This document shows positions 10,790 through 22,005 of a stretch of DNA of 64,000 bases, in pieces. Each line of letters begins with the position of its first letter. Within the stretch, counting starts at the first letter, position 1. The translations under genes were made by a program, and so were the position numbers. Source of the DNA: Dendrolimus kikuchii (taxonomy: Eukaryota > Arthropoda > Insecta > Lepidoptera > Lasiocampidae). The notes beneath the pieces are model-generated. The model saw nothing but the letters and a program-made list of their open reading frames with translations, was not told where the DNA came from and made no database searches. The stretch is from positions 13,665,401 to 13,729,400 of the forward strand of contig CM034405.1 of the NCBI GenBank assembly GCA_019925095.2. The letters run 5' to 3'.

Positions 10790-11230
10790 ATCTTAGGCAC
10801 CGAAGATGAACGAAGATAATATAATTATAACTATATATTATATAGGTGTAAATAGATTTTCTCCCACTTATATAAATGTGTGGTTGTTGTCGTTAATATT
10901 AGTTGATCGTTTTGTATGGTATTGAGAATTAATAGACGGGGACGAATAAAGGATACTTTTATCCTGTGTAATGCGTTAATTGCTCCAGATGCGAATTCGT
11001 AGTCTACACGAGCGAAGCTTAATGAAATAGTTGACATTTAATTGGCAGTTTTTGGATAGCGGCAGCATTTTTATTTTCGAAAATGGCGTCGTATTCATCT
11101 ATTAGCTAAGTCAGTCAGTCGGATCGGAAAGTAATCCATTGATTGCAATCAATTTTTGAGTATACCAACATACGGAACCTGATTTTTTATATATAAAGTT
11201 AAAGATTTTAAGTAAAGATTAAAGAATTTT
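10790..11230. other. AT-rich DNA, nothing recognised
   Basis: No gene or element end is visible. Confidence 0.4.
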
Positions 11231-11231
11231 C

Positions 11232-11520
11232 ACCATGCAGGAACGGAGAAACTTAACCGTGCAGCCGGGCTGCCCATCGTAAGAAGCGACAAAACAACCC
11301 ACAACCAGGTGGTAGTATAGGGTATTTGCCTAGTATAGGTCTAGTGTATGCCGCCATAACAACCTTGAGTTATTTCGGCATTGGTAACCAGATTCCAGTC
11401 TCCCTTTAGAGAGCGGCAAGCGCATTGGTAGCATTTTTGGTGTTATAAATGTCCATAGGCGATGGTAACCGCTTTCCATCAGGTAGGTCGTTTGACTGTC
11501 TGCTGAACTCTTGTAATGAA
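11232..11520 (+). mobile_element. SINE family A, diverged near-full copy
   Basis: Head CATGCAGGAACGGAGAAAC, CATCGTAAGAAGCGACAAAA, shortened centre (the GGATGGCTACCACCCC word is lost between 11335 and 11345), tail GGCGATGGTAACCGCTTTCC. The A tail has decayed to TGTAATGAAAATA. Confidence 0.8.
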
Positions 11521-11529
11521 AATATATAT

Positions 11530-12449
11530 ATCCAAAGTATTTGCAAGCGATGTCACGTGGAAAACGTTAGTAAAATATAATAGTAATCTGCTGTATTCGA
11601 AATATGCTTCCATTTATTTTTAGCCTAAGTAATTTGTTCGAGTAATAGCGAGCTTTAGGGCTAAAAGCTTTGTACAATTTTCTAATTTAATCTTTCCCCT
11701 ACATAAGCGGACGCAGGCCATTACAGTATTGGAAAAAGGAAAAAATCAGTAAAATAATAATAAAATGATATATTGTGACGTTTTATTACCAATGGAATGT
11801 CACAGACGTACCCATGTCTTTCTCGCGGTTTAGGCGTGACAACAATGCTCATACACGGAACATATAAAACATACTTCAATATTAGGGGCTTTAGAGAACT
11901 TTAGGACTTAATGAACAATGAATATGTTTTTAATTAACTAAATTTATATAAAAGAAAAGAGAAGTTATCGTAGCCCATTGGTAGCCAAACGACTAACACA
12001 CTCGTTTGTCATATTAGATTCCTGAGTAGTATCCGTTAAACAGTTTGTTTAGACTTAATACATTTTTAGACGGAATGTACTCTGTATCTTAAAAATTGTT
12101 AGATTAGATTTAAAATTGTTATGGTAAAATATAGTATATAGTATACAAAATTAATAAAGCGGTATAGTAATAGTCATTTATATATAAGAAATTGTAATAG
12201 ATATCAGAACATTTAATGTATTAAAACAAGAAACGAATAATAAAGAACAAAACCTACCTATCCCATCTTTAGTTCCATATTCATTCATCCACACGCTACG
12301 TATTTATCTAGTTATACCACTACCCTACCCAGAATACCCCAGTAGTAAAGACTTGTTTACCTAATACAAGTAGTAGTAGCATAAAGTAGGAGTTACAATG
12401 AGATTTTTAGTATTATAAAATTAAAAGATAAAAATAAATAAAAAAAACG
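11530..12449. other. AT-rich DNA, nothing recognised
   Basis: No credible coding frame or repeat terminus is seen. Confidence 0.4.
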
Positions 12450-12700
12450 AAAACCTCTGTCTTGAACAACGACAGAGAGGCCCGGGTCTACAAAAAAAAA
12501 AAAATTTAAACGTGGTCGTGGTTTAAGTATGCTGGAATCATTATCTTGATTACAGCTCTTAGAGCCGGCTCGATTGGTGTGATACCACGCTCTCACAGAA
12601 TATCGGCGTGAAACGATTAGCCTTGAGCTAATCGTGTTTCGTACGATGACTGAAAGTTCCGATGGCTTACTTTCCTATCCCTCTATTCCATTATTTTTTT
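12450..12700 (+). repeat. Lepidopteran LINE-tail type repeat with stem-loop
   Basis: The words GAGCCGGCTCGATTGGTGTG, ATACCACGCTCTCACAGAA and CGGCGTGAAAC are ones I recall from a very abundant lepidopteran retroposon 3' region. ACGATTAGC at about 12613 and GCTAATCGT at about 12627 form a stem around a short loop, at the position where the family normally has a short stem-loop before TGTTTCG. The downstream CR1-like tail is absent, and a minus-strand SINE A follows instead. Confidence 0.55.
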
Positions 12701-12711
12701 GTGTCAGACCA

Positions 12712-12985
12712 GATTGAAATTAGTTACTATCGCCAATGGACTTTTGAATACCAAAGGCGTTACAAATGCGCTGCTGCTAATGGAAGACTAGAACCTGGCC
12801 ACTAATGACGGAACAAGCTCAAGGTTGTTATAGCGGCTTGCTCTAGATCAGAAGTGGTAGCCATCCAGACGAGCAAATGGGCAGGTGGTATGGCTACCTA
12901 GCTGTGGGTTGATTTGTCGCCTCTTACGACAGACTGCCCGGCCGCAGGAAATTGTATTCTTTGTCCGTTCCTCCACGGATATATC
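12712..12985 (-). mobile_element. SINE family A, near full length, tail lost
   Basis: On the minus strand it runs from the head (complement TCCGTTCCTCCACGGA at 12964-12979) through the body, with the complements of GGTAGCCATCCAG and CTCTTACGACAG readable. The poly-A tail side (near 12712) is degraded. Confidence 0.75.
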
Positions 12986-12990
12986 CTAAA

Positions 12991-13036
12991 GGCATGACAG
13001 TAACCACTTTCCATTAGATGGGTTGTCTGCGTGATT
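12991..13036 (+). repeat. SINE A or CR1 tail, opposite strand
   Basis: GGCATGACAGTAACCACTTT and CCATTAGATGGGTTGTCTGC are a diverged tail in plus orientation, attached directly to the head end of the minus copy. Confidence 0.55.
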
Positions 13037-13039
13037 ACC

Positions 13040-15194
13040 AGCTTCGCAACAAATACAATTGATATAGTTATCCCATACTGAGTACTAACTTCAAAGAAAA
13101 ACGTGCGAATAACTGCACATCGAGATAAGTAGTGAAAAAACCCAGCTAATCCGCCTCGGATACGCTTGACGGGCATGTCGTCCTTTCCTCTAAAAAAACA
13201 ACAGACCCAAGCTCAACAGTGTCACTATTTAGGGGTTGTTGTTATTATTTGGAACGATGTAAAAACCGACTTGTTTTGAATGCATAACGCTCGTGCACCT
13301 GTGCACAGCCGAGACATCTTTGCACTTAATATTGGGTTTGGCAGCAGCATTAGGTGTTTCTTTTGCAGGATACAAATGAGGGTATCCTTAAGCAAACTAA
13401 ATACATATAAACTAATATTGCCTGAAGTATGTGGTCATGTTTCGCCTATATAACAGGGATGATAACCGATGCAGCCTCCTACGTCATCCAGCCCATAAAC
13501 CTGGTGGACCAATGACCTGCGTAATTCGGACTCAGTAGGGGGGTTCTATCACTTCTATCTGAAGGCGTTGGATAGAACAAAGATTTAGAGCTTTTATTCA
13601 CAGAGATTTGTGGGGCTGATTGTATACCTCGTCAGTTAATCCGCATGATGAGAATGTGCAATCTAGTACCTACTACTAAAAAAACTACTACTACATAAAT
13701 TAATTTTCATTTCTCATATTCCGAAAGTGCGCTTGGAGTTGCCTGATCATAGACAGGGATGATAACAGTACCTTTCGTCCCTAAGAAATCAACTTTCTCT
13801 TCTGTCAAAATTTTTAAAGATAAGCGAACCATAGATAATACATGCGACTTATGTCCCAACTTCTTTTACAGTCACTGTTAAATCGCGGCATAAATTGTAA
13901 TAAAAAATATCAATAATTTCGTAACATCATTTTATACTTTTAAATGATTTTTCACTAAATTATATATTAATTTTTATATAAATTTAAACTACATATTATA
14001 TTTACAATCATCAGTGTCACAAAAATATTGGCTGTCAGAATGCCACAGAAAAAGAAATTTACTTGACGTTTCATGTCTTGTGATACACTAAATGAGTTCG
14101 TCAGATTTAGATATGAATTTAACGTCTGATTTTATTAAAGAAGTAGTTGTTTGTTTAACTAACCACTTTTTATTTGCTTTCCTCATATTCGAAATGAAAA
14201 GCAGAGTGTTAATCTCGGATGAAAGGCCTATTTAGGCATTCGAACTATTAGCGCCCTCGCTACGGCCGTGCGCTAAATAATCTCGTATCTAAATACTCTC
14301 GTCACTTTCATCTCTCATGTAACAATCTAATATTATTACAGGGTCCCGTAGCGCCTCAAATTCAAATTCCAAATTCTTTTTTCACAAACCATGCTAACAG
14401 AGATGAAATGAGTTGAAGTAGTAGCAAAAAATTGACATTAACACTTGGTTTTAATGTTTCAAATGTCGCATCACAAATAACGCATGAAACCAATCGTTAC
14501 ATCTGCATGAAAACGTAACTGATGCTAAAATTATCCCACATGTAGCAATAACATTAAAGTCTATATCAAATAGTAGAGTATGGCTGACATATCCATAATA
14601 CGTAACTTGTAGCGTTATCTTAAGCTTTTCTACGAAATAAATTTTGATTTTAATTATATAAAAATATATTTAATTCTGCTACTATTTAATAATAATCTTA
14701 TACGTAATTTCACGATGTATATTTTTCTATTTACGTAATATTTCCCATACCGCTCTCTTTGAAACATACTTAAGAGATTGAGTCCTACATCATTCCATAC
14801 ATTCATTGGACATAATTGACACATCACTAACATAATTGATGTGGTACTTTAACGAGTATTATGACACCATTTTAAATCGCCATTAAGTATAGTGGACGTA
14901 AAAAGGTTGAGAACCCTTTTATAGTATTATAATACGCCTATGACGGCTATTAAGAAGTTTCTATAGTATAACAACATACTTGGAAAATTCCGTGTGTAAT
15001 TGTGAAATTATAATAGATAAACTGCTTACATGTGTTTCAAAATGTTGCCCTTTTGTTACATATTGGTTTAAAGAGTACATATTAAAATTAATAAAAGGTC
15101 AAAAGAGAGAAGAATCGTTCTAAGCTACATTCCTAGTATTCTGCTTTCATATAAATATTAATTCTAAGAAATAAAAGCTTTATAAAATCGTCAT
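13040..15194. other. Unique-looking AT-rich DNA
   Basis: About 2.1 kb without a recognised gene. The segment 14160-14350 (CCTCATATTCGAAATGAAAA, a small GC-richer core) looks like a dispersed repeat from memory, but I cannot place it. AT content is very high from 13900 to 15130. Confidence 0.35.
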
Positions 15195-15213
15195 GTCCGA
15201 AACGAGAAGGTTT
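15195..15213. repeat. Target-site duplication, left
   Basis: GTCCGAAACGAGAAGGTTT is identical to 16230-16248 and brackets the R1-clade LINE. It adjoins the poly-T (poly-A of the minus strand). Confidence 0.9.
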
Positions 15214-16229
15214 TTTTTTTGTTTTTTTTGTTTTTTTTTTGTTTTGAGGCGAGGGAAAATGCTTAACCGATTTACGCACAAACTGGGTCATTGCTAGGGG
15301 AACGACACGCGTCGGTCGGGGGCGATAACACTGCAGCAATAGTATGCTCTTGGCAGCGCTCCGTCCGCGATCGACGTCACAGAATAGTGTGGAAGACTCC
15401 GAGCGTTGCTGCACGGGCGAGCAACCCCAATACCCACTAAAAACCCCCTCCTCCCTGACGACCCTGCGCTTTGTATGTGTTGGAAAGGCTGAGATTTAGA
15501 ACATAGTTACGCCCAGCCGATCCAGCGCAATAAAGTGCCTGGAGTGTGCCCTGGGAGAACACACCCCACTTCGTTGTGCGGGGGTAGAAGGTCCTTTGCT
15601 TTTCCTAGCAAGCTAAAGGCCCCCCGCGGTAAACGGAACCTAACTCAGGGAGGGAAGTAATGCGCGTACCTGCCTCTCCGGGTGCCAGCTGAAGGCCGGC
15701 GACCTCGAGAAGACGCATTGGCACGCGCTGCAGGACTTCTCTCCCTGTCTCGTTCTGCGGCCTCCTTGAGTGACATTACTGTCTCGCAAAAAGTAACCGC
15801 AGCCCCCCAATTGTCGCTGCTCTGCAGCATGGCCTTGACCAAGTCGCAGAGCGAGTCGACTGGACCTACGTGCGTCTCAAGTTCGAAACGCTGCGGCGCC
15901 CATGCGGCGTACTCGACTAACGTGTGTAACGCCGTGTCGAGCGCGCCGCACTGGCGGCAGTCCGGGGAAGGCAAGCAGCCCACAATGCGACACAGATACT
16001 TATCGAAACATCCGTGTCCGGTAAGTATCTGTGTCGTCCTGAAGGTTAGGGTGCCGCTGGTGCGGTTGACCCATTCCGTCAGCTGTGGCCTGATTGCATC
16101 CACCGTGTAGCCGCCATAGGCCGCAGGGTTGTCGAGCTCTTGAGACCAGACGGCGATCATGGAGGCGGTTTCCCGCTTCCTGATCGCCTCGATTTCGACC
16201 TGACAGAAGGTCAGGCCTCAAGCTAGGGC
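15214..16229 (-). mobile_element. 5'-truncated R1-clade non-LTR retrotransposon
   Basis: A GC-rich insert of about 1.0 kb in AT-rich DNA, flanked by a perfect 19-bp duplication. On the minus strand it comprises the last ~190 codons of the reverse-transcriptase ORF, a 3' UTR of about 400 bp (with the complement of ATACCCACTAAAAACCCCC, shared with 61440-61725), and an A-rich tail interrupted by single C (15211-15245 on plus). Loss of the 5' part, the A tail and the long duplication are the marks of target-primed reverse transcription. It is not in rDNA, so it belongs to a non-site-specific or off-target member of the clade. The perfect duplication points to a fairly recent insertion. Confidence 0.85.
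15645..16217 (-). pseudogene. R1-like reverse transcriptase, C-terminal remnant
   Basis: The end of an ORF2 protein from a non-LTR retrotransposon. The Met at 16160 is internal: the frame stays open upstream to about 16217, where a TGA lies next to the truncation point. Visible words are LTEWVNRTSGTLTFRTTQIL, LTGHGCFDKYLCRIVG, a zinc-knuckle-like CRQCGALDTALHTLVEY, FCETVMSLKEAAERDRE and an Arg-rich end before the TGA at 15645. In relatives (memory) the knuckle is C-x2-C...H-x4-C. Here the last position reads Tyr (LVEYAAW), so zinc binding is probably lost. The catalytic YxDD region and the endonuclease are missing. The opposite-strand frame at 15682-16110 is a shadow. Confidence 0.8.
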
Positions 16230-16248
16230 GTCCGAAACGAGAAGGTTT
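16230..16248. repeat. Target-site duplication, right
   Basis: Second copy of the 19-bp duplication. The inferred empty site reads through into ATTAACGTC. Confidence 0.9.
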
Positions 16249-16249
16249 A

Positions 16250-17745
16250 TTAACGTCAGTTAACTACAATTTTGCTGGAGCTTTTGTTTGAAAATTGTTC
16301 TGAAACAGAAGTGGTATAGAGAAATATATTTGAAAGAGAAGAAAAAATAATTTGGGAAAGTGGTTACTCCCGGAAGTTTTTATTAAATGTTATAAGTGTG
16401 GATTCATTTCAATAACGTGTGTGGGAACCATTCAAATAAAGCTCACTGTAAAAGGCATTTATAACTTTTGGGGGTAATAAAAATGTGCGTTATAACTGGC
16501 AATATTACATCTCACATCATCGTGTTAATATTTATATTATAATGGATCCTCTTTTTAGGGTCCGGTGACCAAGTTATTTATTTATTTAATTTGTTTTAGG
16601 AAACATACAATAATTAATATTCTTAAATATAAAACCAAAAAATGAATACATGTATCAATCAAGTTTCCCCAATAATAATTTATATGATAAAAATAAAAAT
16701 TATATGAATTAGTAAACCGCTACAGAATATCTCACTGTGCTAAAATTCGTAGCTCGTCTTTTATAAATATTATATTTATCTTGATTAAGGTCATTTAAGG
16801 TAATGTAGTAAGTGGTCCTGTGCTAGCCAAACTCGCACGTGAAGAGTTCTTCAGTATGTTTTTAATAATCTGTTTCCGATCGTTTCTTTTACTTTTGACG
16901 TTTGCACGTCTATCAAGTTACATATTTTTTGACAGTAAAGCTCACCTGAAATAAATCCAACTTCAACTTTAGAGCTCCTTTTGAATTTTCAAAAAATACA
17001 TTCATCTCTTTTGTCTCTTAAGTAACCGTATATAAAACTTCTAGCTTTTAGCAAATTCAGCTGTGACACATAGACAGACATATAATATAACAGAATGAAA
17101 CCATAGAGATTGTTTTTCACTTTTAGTTATTGGCACACAAAAATTTCTAAAGGAAGTAACGATGATACTTACGATTCAATATTTGATGCAACACAAATCT
17201 GAAACAAAAATAAATTTGATAAAAATTGTGGCGTTAAATATTAACTTTTACGGTCTTATTCATGCTGAGTTTGAGTAAGTTTGTAGACTTCTTTAAGTTT
17301 CTCAAACGCTAAACGTTAATTTCAAATTATTAAAATTACATATTAAGGTTTAAATTTGAAAAAGTCATGGATATTATAGGGAGCGCTTTAAATACCTTCA
17401 ACGAAAATTGGTTTAAAAGATATCCTTTGTGGTACCGCCATATAAACCTCCTTTCGACCTATTCATACTTTTCTTCTAACATATTTAAATTCTTCATTTA
17501 AATCTGGCGGCATCTTCCCTTCCGCACACATGTCAGTCATTCATTGTCATTTCATCAACAATATAAATTAAATTACTCAAATTGTACATATTTAATTTAA
17601 AAAAACATATCATAGCATAAAATATAACGCGCCCACAAGACATATATGTGTATATTATGTAAATAACCCGCTCCGCACCGCAATTATGAAATATAATAAA
17701 CATATATAATACAAAAAAATACAATAAATACATACATATTGTTAC
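16250..17745. other. AT-rich DNA, nothing recognised
   Basis: No coding frame or element terminus is identified. The stretch 17430-17520 has an imperfect pair of GCGG-type words but no clear structure. Confidence 0.4.
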
Positions 17746-17749
17746 GAGC

Positions 17750-18224
17750 TACACATGACTCGAATTAAAATGCCGTTGGAATTACTATAGAGATTATTTT
17801 GATCTGTACAAACACGTATGAAATAGGTACAAATATACTGGATACAACCAGTAACATTACTTGTTACAATGTGCACGATCAATAACACGCGCAAAGTTCG
17901 TCACTATATCGCTTGTTGAATGTATACGTCTTGCTGGTATCGTAATCTTCGCTCAACTGCCTCACCCCTCCGTTCGGTCATTGTTTTATACTGAACTGTA
18001 TAATAAAACAAAAGGCCGTGTTCACCGAGTTAATCCGCACACCGGGAAAGCAAGGATTAGTTCGACACTAATGACGGCCATAAAAGAAGTAGAAAAACAA
18101 TAGCATGTTTTTCTGATCTAAAAATTCTAAACACAAAGTAAACAAAAGAATTCCTAAATCCGGTGGCAATAAAACTGCGTTTTACGACCTGCCGGTGTGT
18201 GCATTTCTATGTCGGTATGTAACA
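17750..18224 (+). mobile_element. Solo LTR, copy 1 (475 bp)
   Basis: It begins TGTTACGAGCTACACATGAC and ends GTCGGTATGTAACA, giving inverted termini TGTTAC/GTAACA. It is flanked by ATAT on both sides (17746-17749 and 18225-18228), a 4-bp target duplication. Shared family words are CTCGAATTAAAATGCCGTTG, GCGCAAAGTTCGTCACTAT and CTAAACACAAAGTAAAC. No second LTR, primer-binding site or internal coding lies nearby, so it is a solo LTR. The frame at 17861-18103 lies wholly inside it and is not a gene. Confidence 0.7.
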
Positions 18225-18403
18225 ATATCAAATAAAATACTATAAATATAAAACTACAACAACTGAAGTAAAGTGAAGTGTACTGAGGAGCAGAGGAGCA
18301 GCTGCATTTCATGCCTATTAATCAGATACGTGCGTGCTCAATCTAATATTCCCACCTAAATTGTCCGAAATTATTTTTCCTATAAAATTGACGCAGTTCG
18401 CTT

Positions 18404-18500
18404 GTCACAAATCCAGCGCCGCCGCAACACTTTGAGTAGTTTTTGAGATATGGGGTATTTTCGATGAAGTGCTGATGTAGGCTTTCATAGCCAAATTATA
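18404..18500 (+). repeat. Fragment of a dispersed repeat
   Basis: GAGTAGTTTTTGAGATATGG, GGTATTTTCGATGAAGTGC and TTTCATAGCCAAAT parallel the better copy at 38200-38355. Confidence 0.4.
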
Positions 18501-20040
18501 AGAACAATCTTCAAACTGCGGAACTCATTAATGTTCGTAGTCCGATACGTAATTGTTCGATTTTTTATTATATCCACCGTCCAGTTTACAAATATTAAGT
18601 TATTTACGACCTCTAAAAACGTATTATACTTCGTCAGAACTTTATTTGTATAAAAACTAAAGTCAAATATAACGTCAAGATCCTTGGAACTGACCTTTTA
18701 ATGACCAAGTTAAAGACAAAGTACATAATTGAATAGCAGGTATTATAAAAATAACAGGTTAAGCTTCTAATATGTTAAAAGCAGAAAAATTAACTGGTCG
18801 TTTTATATAGAGTAATGTAACACTAAAGCATTCGTGAGTCAACGCATTATTTTCCCTTATTTTGTCGGGTAATATTAGGTTTCTAATGGTCCGCGTCACG
18901 GGCGACCAGGAATTCAAACAATGCATGATCATAATAAAGTTGTAAGTATATTAATGGGCGTCGCAGCTATTCATGAGGAATTGGGGTATATAATAGATAC
19001 CTTTAGGGATAAATACGCTGGGTTAATGGGGTAGTTGACACATGTTAACTACGATAAATTCTAAATTAATGTTCATATGAAAGATCGAGCGTTAAAATAT
19101 CTTGTTATCATCTTGCTTTTAAAATATCATGATAAAAATAATTATATTTACTGTTTAAATAACAATTAATACGCTATTTGACTCGATAAAGTTATGACGT
19201 TATACCTTTCAATGGGCGTTCCTTGAGGAAGTTGTGGTGTTTTGTAAGATGATTAAAAGGACGTCAGTTGATTGGATTATCAACTACTTTATTATAAACT
19301 GTATGAAGACAGATATTATTGTGCAACGGTTACGGTATTTACCTTTAAGTAGATTAATTTTGCAATGTTAAAATTTAGTTGAGATTCATCTGCTCCGGGA
19401 ACAGTTTAAGCACATAGAAGAATAACGCATAGCGCTAATTCCAAGTCAGAGTTACCACTTTCTTACAATGGTTTGGTAGAGGACTTGGCAGAGACTCTAA
19501 TTAGAAGTAGTAGTTGAGACAAGGTAAGCGTTGCAATGAGGTAAGCCGACAAAGACTTAGGCCGCGTAATCACAGAAGCCGTCATACAAATATGACTTTG
19601 TAACAGTCAGTGTCGAGTATTCATGATTATTTAAGTTTTGAATAATCTTAAAAAAAGTAAGTATCACGTGCAAAGTTGGACCGATGTGAGCTCTGTCTTG
19701 CGTTTGTCACATTGTATATCTATTAGAATATACTAGAATACTTGTTTCTTTCTATAATACATAATGAAAACGTATTGAACGAATTTTCAAGAGGTTTGGT
19801 GTATATGTAATTTAGATCTCGGTGATAAAAAATGTAAAGCTTAGTAATTCAAAACGATACACATATACCTACATAAAAAGTGTATAAAACAGTAGTTATA
19901 AGGTATAATTTAATATGATCCATGAGAACGTTGCCGACAAAATGCAATGCAGTTTGGCAAAGTAATTATTTGTTAAATCTTATAACTTTTTGAAAAAAAA
20001 TGTGTAGGTACTGGGACACATAATAGAAGTGAAACTTCAA
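18501..20040. other. Unique-looking AT-rich DNA
   Basis: No gene, repeat end or strong fold is seen over about 1.5 kb. GAAGTGAAACTTC at about 20027 is a short word that recurs (in the same or inverted sense) at 20468, 25793, 26350 and 27296. Confidence 0.35.
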
Positions 20041-20047
20041 CGGCCAG

Positions 20048-20175
20048 GTAGAAAAACGAATCGCAACAAAATTTTAACTTGAACTTTTACGGGCAGGTTT
20101 TCAAATTAGACAAGTACATTAACAATCCACCCGTAAAACTTCAAGTCATAATTTTGTTGCGATTCGTTTTTCCAC
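20048..20175. mobile_element. Foldback MITE, about 46-bp arms
   Basis: The left arm begins GTAGAAAAACGAATCGCAAC and continues to TTTTACGGG near 20093. The right arm runs from CCCGTAAAACTTCAAGTC to GATTCGTTTTTCCAC. The arms are inverted complements with about four mismatches and enclose a loop of roughly 35 bp. It is non-coding. The target duplication is not obvious. Confidence 0.7.
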
Positions 20176-20179
20176 TTAT

Positions 20180-21225
20180 CCTTTCCTGTCTCAGCACACA
20201 TTTCGATTTTTCGCAGGTTTACTGCAAATTATGATTTGGTTAGGTTACGTACATTTTAATGAATGCATTTTTTTTATTTAAACATATATAACATAACATT
20301 TTATCAAAGAAAAAAACTGAATTCGATCCGGACAATAAAAACATCGATAGTCTACTCTAACTATATGCCGCCTCTCACCACGTCTAATCTAAATTTATGC
20401 CGCTCCTCCACGCGGCCGTAACGCTTTTTCGTGACAGAAAATCCTAAGACCCCCCGTCTATATAGAAGTTTCACTTCAAAAGGAATTTATTGTAAAATAA
20501 AATTAATGAAACAATACACAAAAACGGCTTCGAATTAGGAATAAACGGCGGTCATATGCTGACAGCGATCTCTTCAAGACCACCTTGGGATCGAGAGAGA
20601 AGTATGGCAAAAAGCTAGGACAGAATTTTTGGTTGCACAATATTCTAAAATTATTCAGAAATTCACGTTTACTCATACTAAACAGCGTAATTCAGTATTT
20701 TTCTTTAAAGCATACTTAATAAAGATTTATATATGTTTTAAATAACACATTGAAATAACATTTTTTGTTTCATAATTATCGTGACAAAAGTCACACAAAA
20801 ATATCGATTACTATTAATTACGTTTCAAATGTACATACAGGTCAAATTTAATTATAGCCGGAAATGAATGTAACATTAGGAACTCGTAAAATAACATTTG
20901 TTACACGGAGTCACAACAATGTTGTTTGTTTGTTCAATTATTAAGAAAATAATTCATATTTGCTTCATAAACGTTTAATGCACGTTATAGATAGAAATAA
21001 AGGTGACCACTATCTAACTGGTATGAAGCTCCTTTATTTGCTTCTTCTAACTTAATTAACAAAACTATCTCATCATCGTTATCATCCGAGCGTTAAATCC
21101 CGGTTGCGTTCGGAGCGTTCACACCGACGCCCAGGGTCCGCTTTCCTACTTTTTCTACTCCATCAATTACCAAAACTACCTATTTTAGGATATCGTGATA
21201 TGAAAATAAAACTGCACAGTTAATA
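20180..21225. other. AT-rich DNA with a small repeat fragment
   Basis: 20340-20460 is GC-richer. 21060-21165 carries ATCATCCGAGCGTTAAATCC and CCAGGGTCCGCTTTCCTACT, words of a dispersed lepidopteran repeat (memory). No gene is seen. Confidence 0.35.
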
Positions 21226-21227
21226 TT

Positions 21228-21440
21228 GACGGCCTCTGTGGTTGAGCGGGCTAAGCCTTTGACGACTTACCTCGCTGCAATGCAAAGGCTCCGGGTTCGA
21301 TTCCTGGAATGGTAAATTTCTGGGTCTGGGTGTCTGGGATCGGCCCCAGAGTAGTCTGTTGAGTATTACCCATAACACAAGCGTAACTTGCTTAATTTGG
21401 GGATATACAATATGTGTGTTTGTCTGCCGATTATTTATTT
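21228..21440 (+). mobile_element. tRNA-derived SINE, family E
   Basis: The head GACGGCCTCTGTGGTTGAGC holds an A-box-like TGGTTGAGCGGG. About 50 bp later GGGTTCGATTCC is a good B box. The body continues with TCGGCCCCAGAGTAGTCTG and CATAACACAAGCGTAACTTG. Fragments of the same head lie at 39055 (minus), 39975 (minus) and 51817. The long frame at 21359-21715 starts in this SINE and is not a gene. Confidence 0.75.
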
Positions 21441-21869
21441 GTTTATTTATAATATATCAACCATTAAGTTATGGTCAAAGTAGGCACCCTTGCTTTTATG
21501 TATGTATGTTGTACCGTACATGGGGTATAGATAACCCGACGGCACAAACCTACATGGTGATTTTTAGTACCTTACCTGGTACTCCAGCCGGTGGTGGAAA
21601 AGGGAATACAGGGGGAACACTATTCCGTCAGTATCTTAAGGGAAGGGTGCCCCTTGAAAGGGAATATATAAAATATCCTACTTATCTACTGCAAAGGAAA
21701 CACTACAGGGTGTAGAGAATTTGGTGATATATATACTCTTCGATATACATAAATATATAATATGTTAATTATGTTTCAAATATCAATATAGGTCATATTT
21801 AATTATAATCGGAAATGAATATAACATTAGGACCTTGCAAAATAATATTTGTTATACACTGTTACATAG

Positions 21870-22005
21870 CCAACCTTGTGGACACCTTACCCGTAGAAGA
21901 CAGTGACCTAGGCTCAGTATTCTACTTAGTTTTATTTAGGGATATAAGTATATATAGATACAGGTAGAATACTATATAACTAAGTTTTCTTTATTGTATT
22001 TTGGA
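21870..22005 (+). pseudogene. Retroelement 3' end, second copy of the 760-1015 type
   Basis: AGCCAACCTTGTGGACACC, then TTACCCGTAGAAGACAGTGA and GGCTCAGTATTCTACTTAG parallel the end of the frame at 880-946. The DNA after the stop (GTAGAATAC...AAGTTTTCTTTATTGTATT) parallels 960-1005. Only the last few codons remain. Confidence 0.55.

Noticed and set aside
15682..16110. 142-codon plus frame
   Set aside because: Antisense shadow of the R1-like reverse transcriptase remnant in GC-rich DNA.
21359..21715. 118-codon plus frame
   Set aside because: It begins inside a tRNA-derived SINE and continues into AT-rich sequence with no motif.
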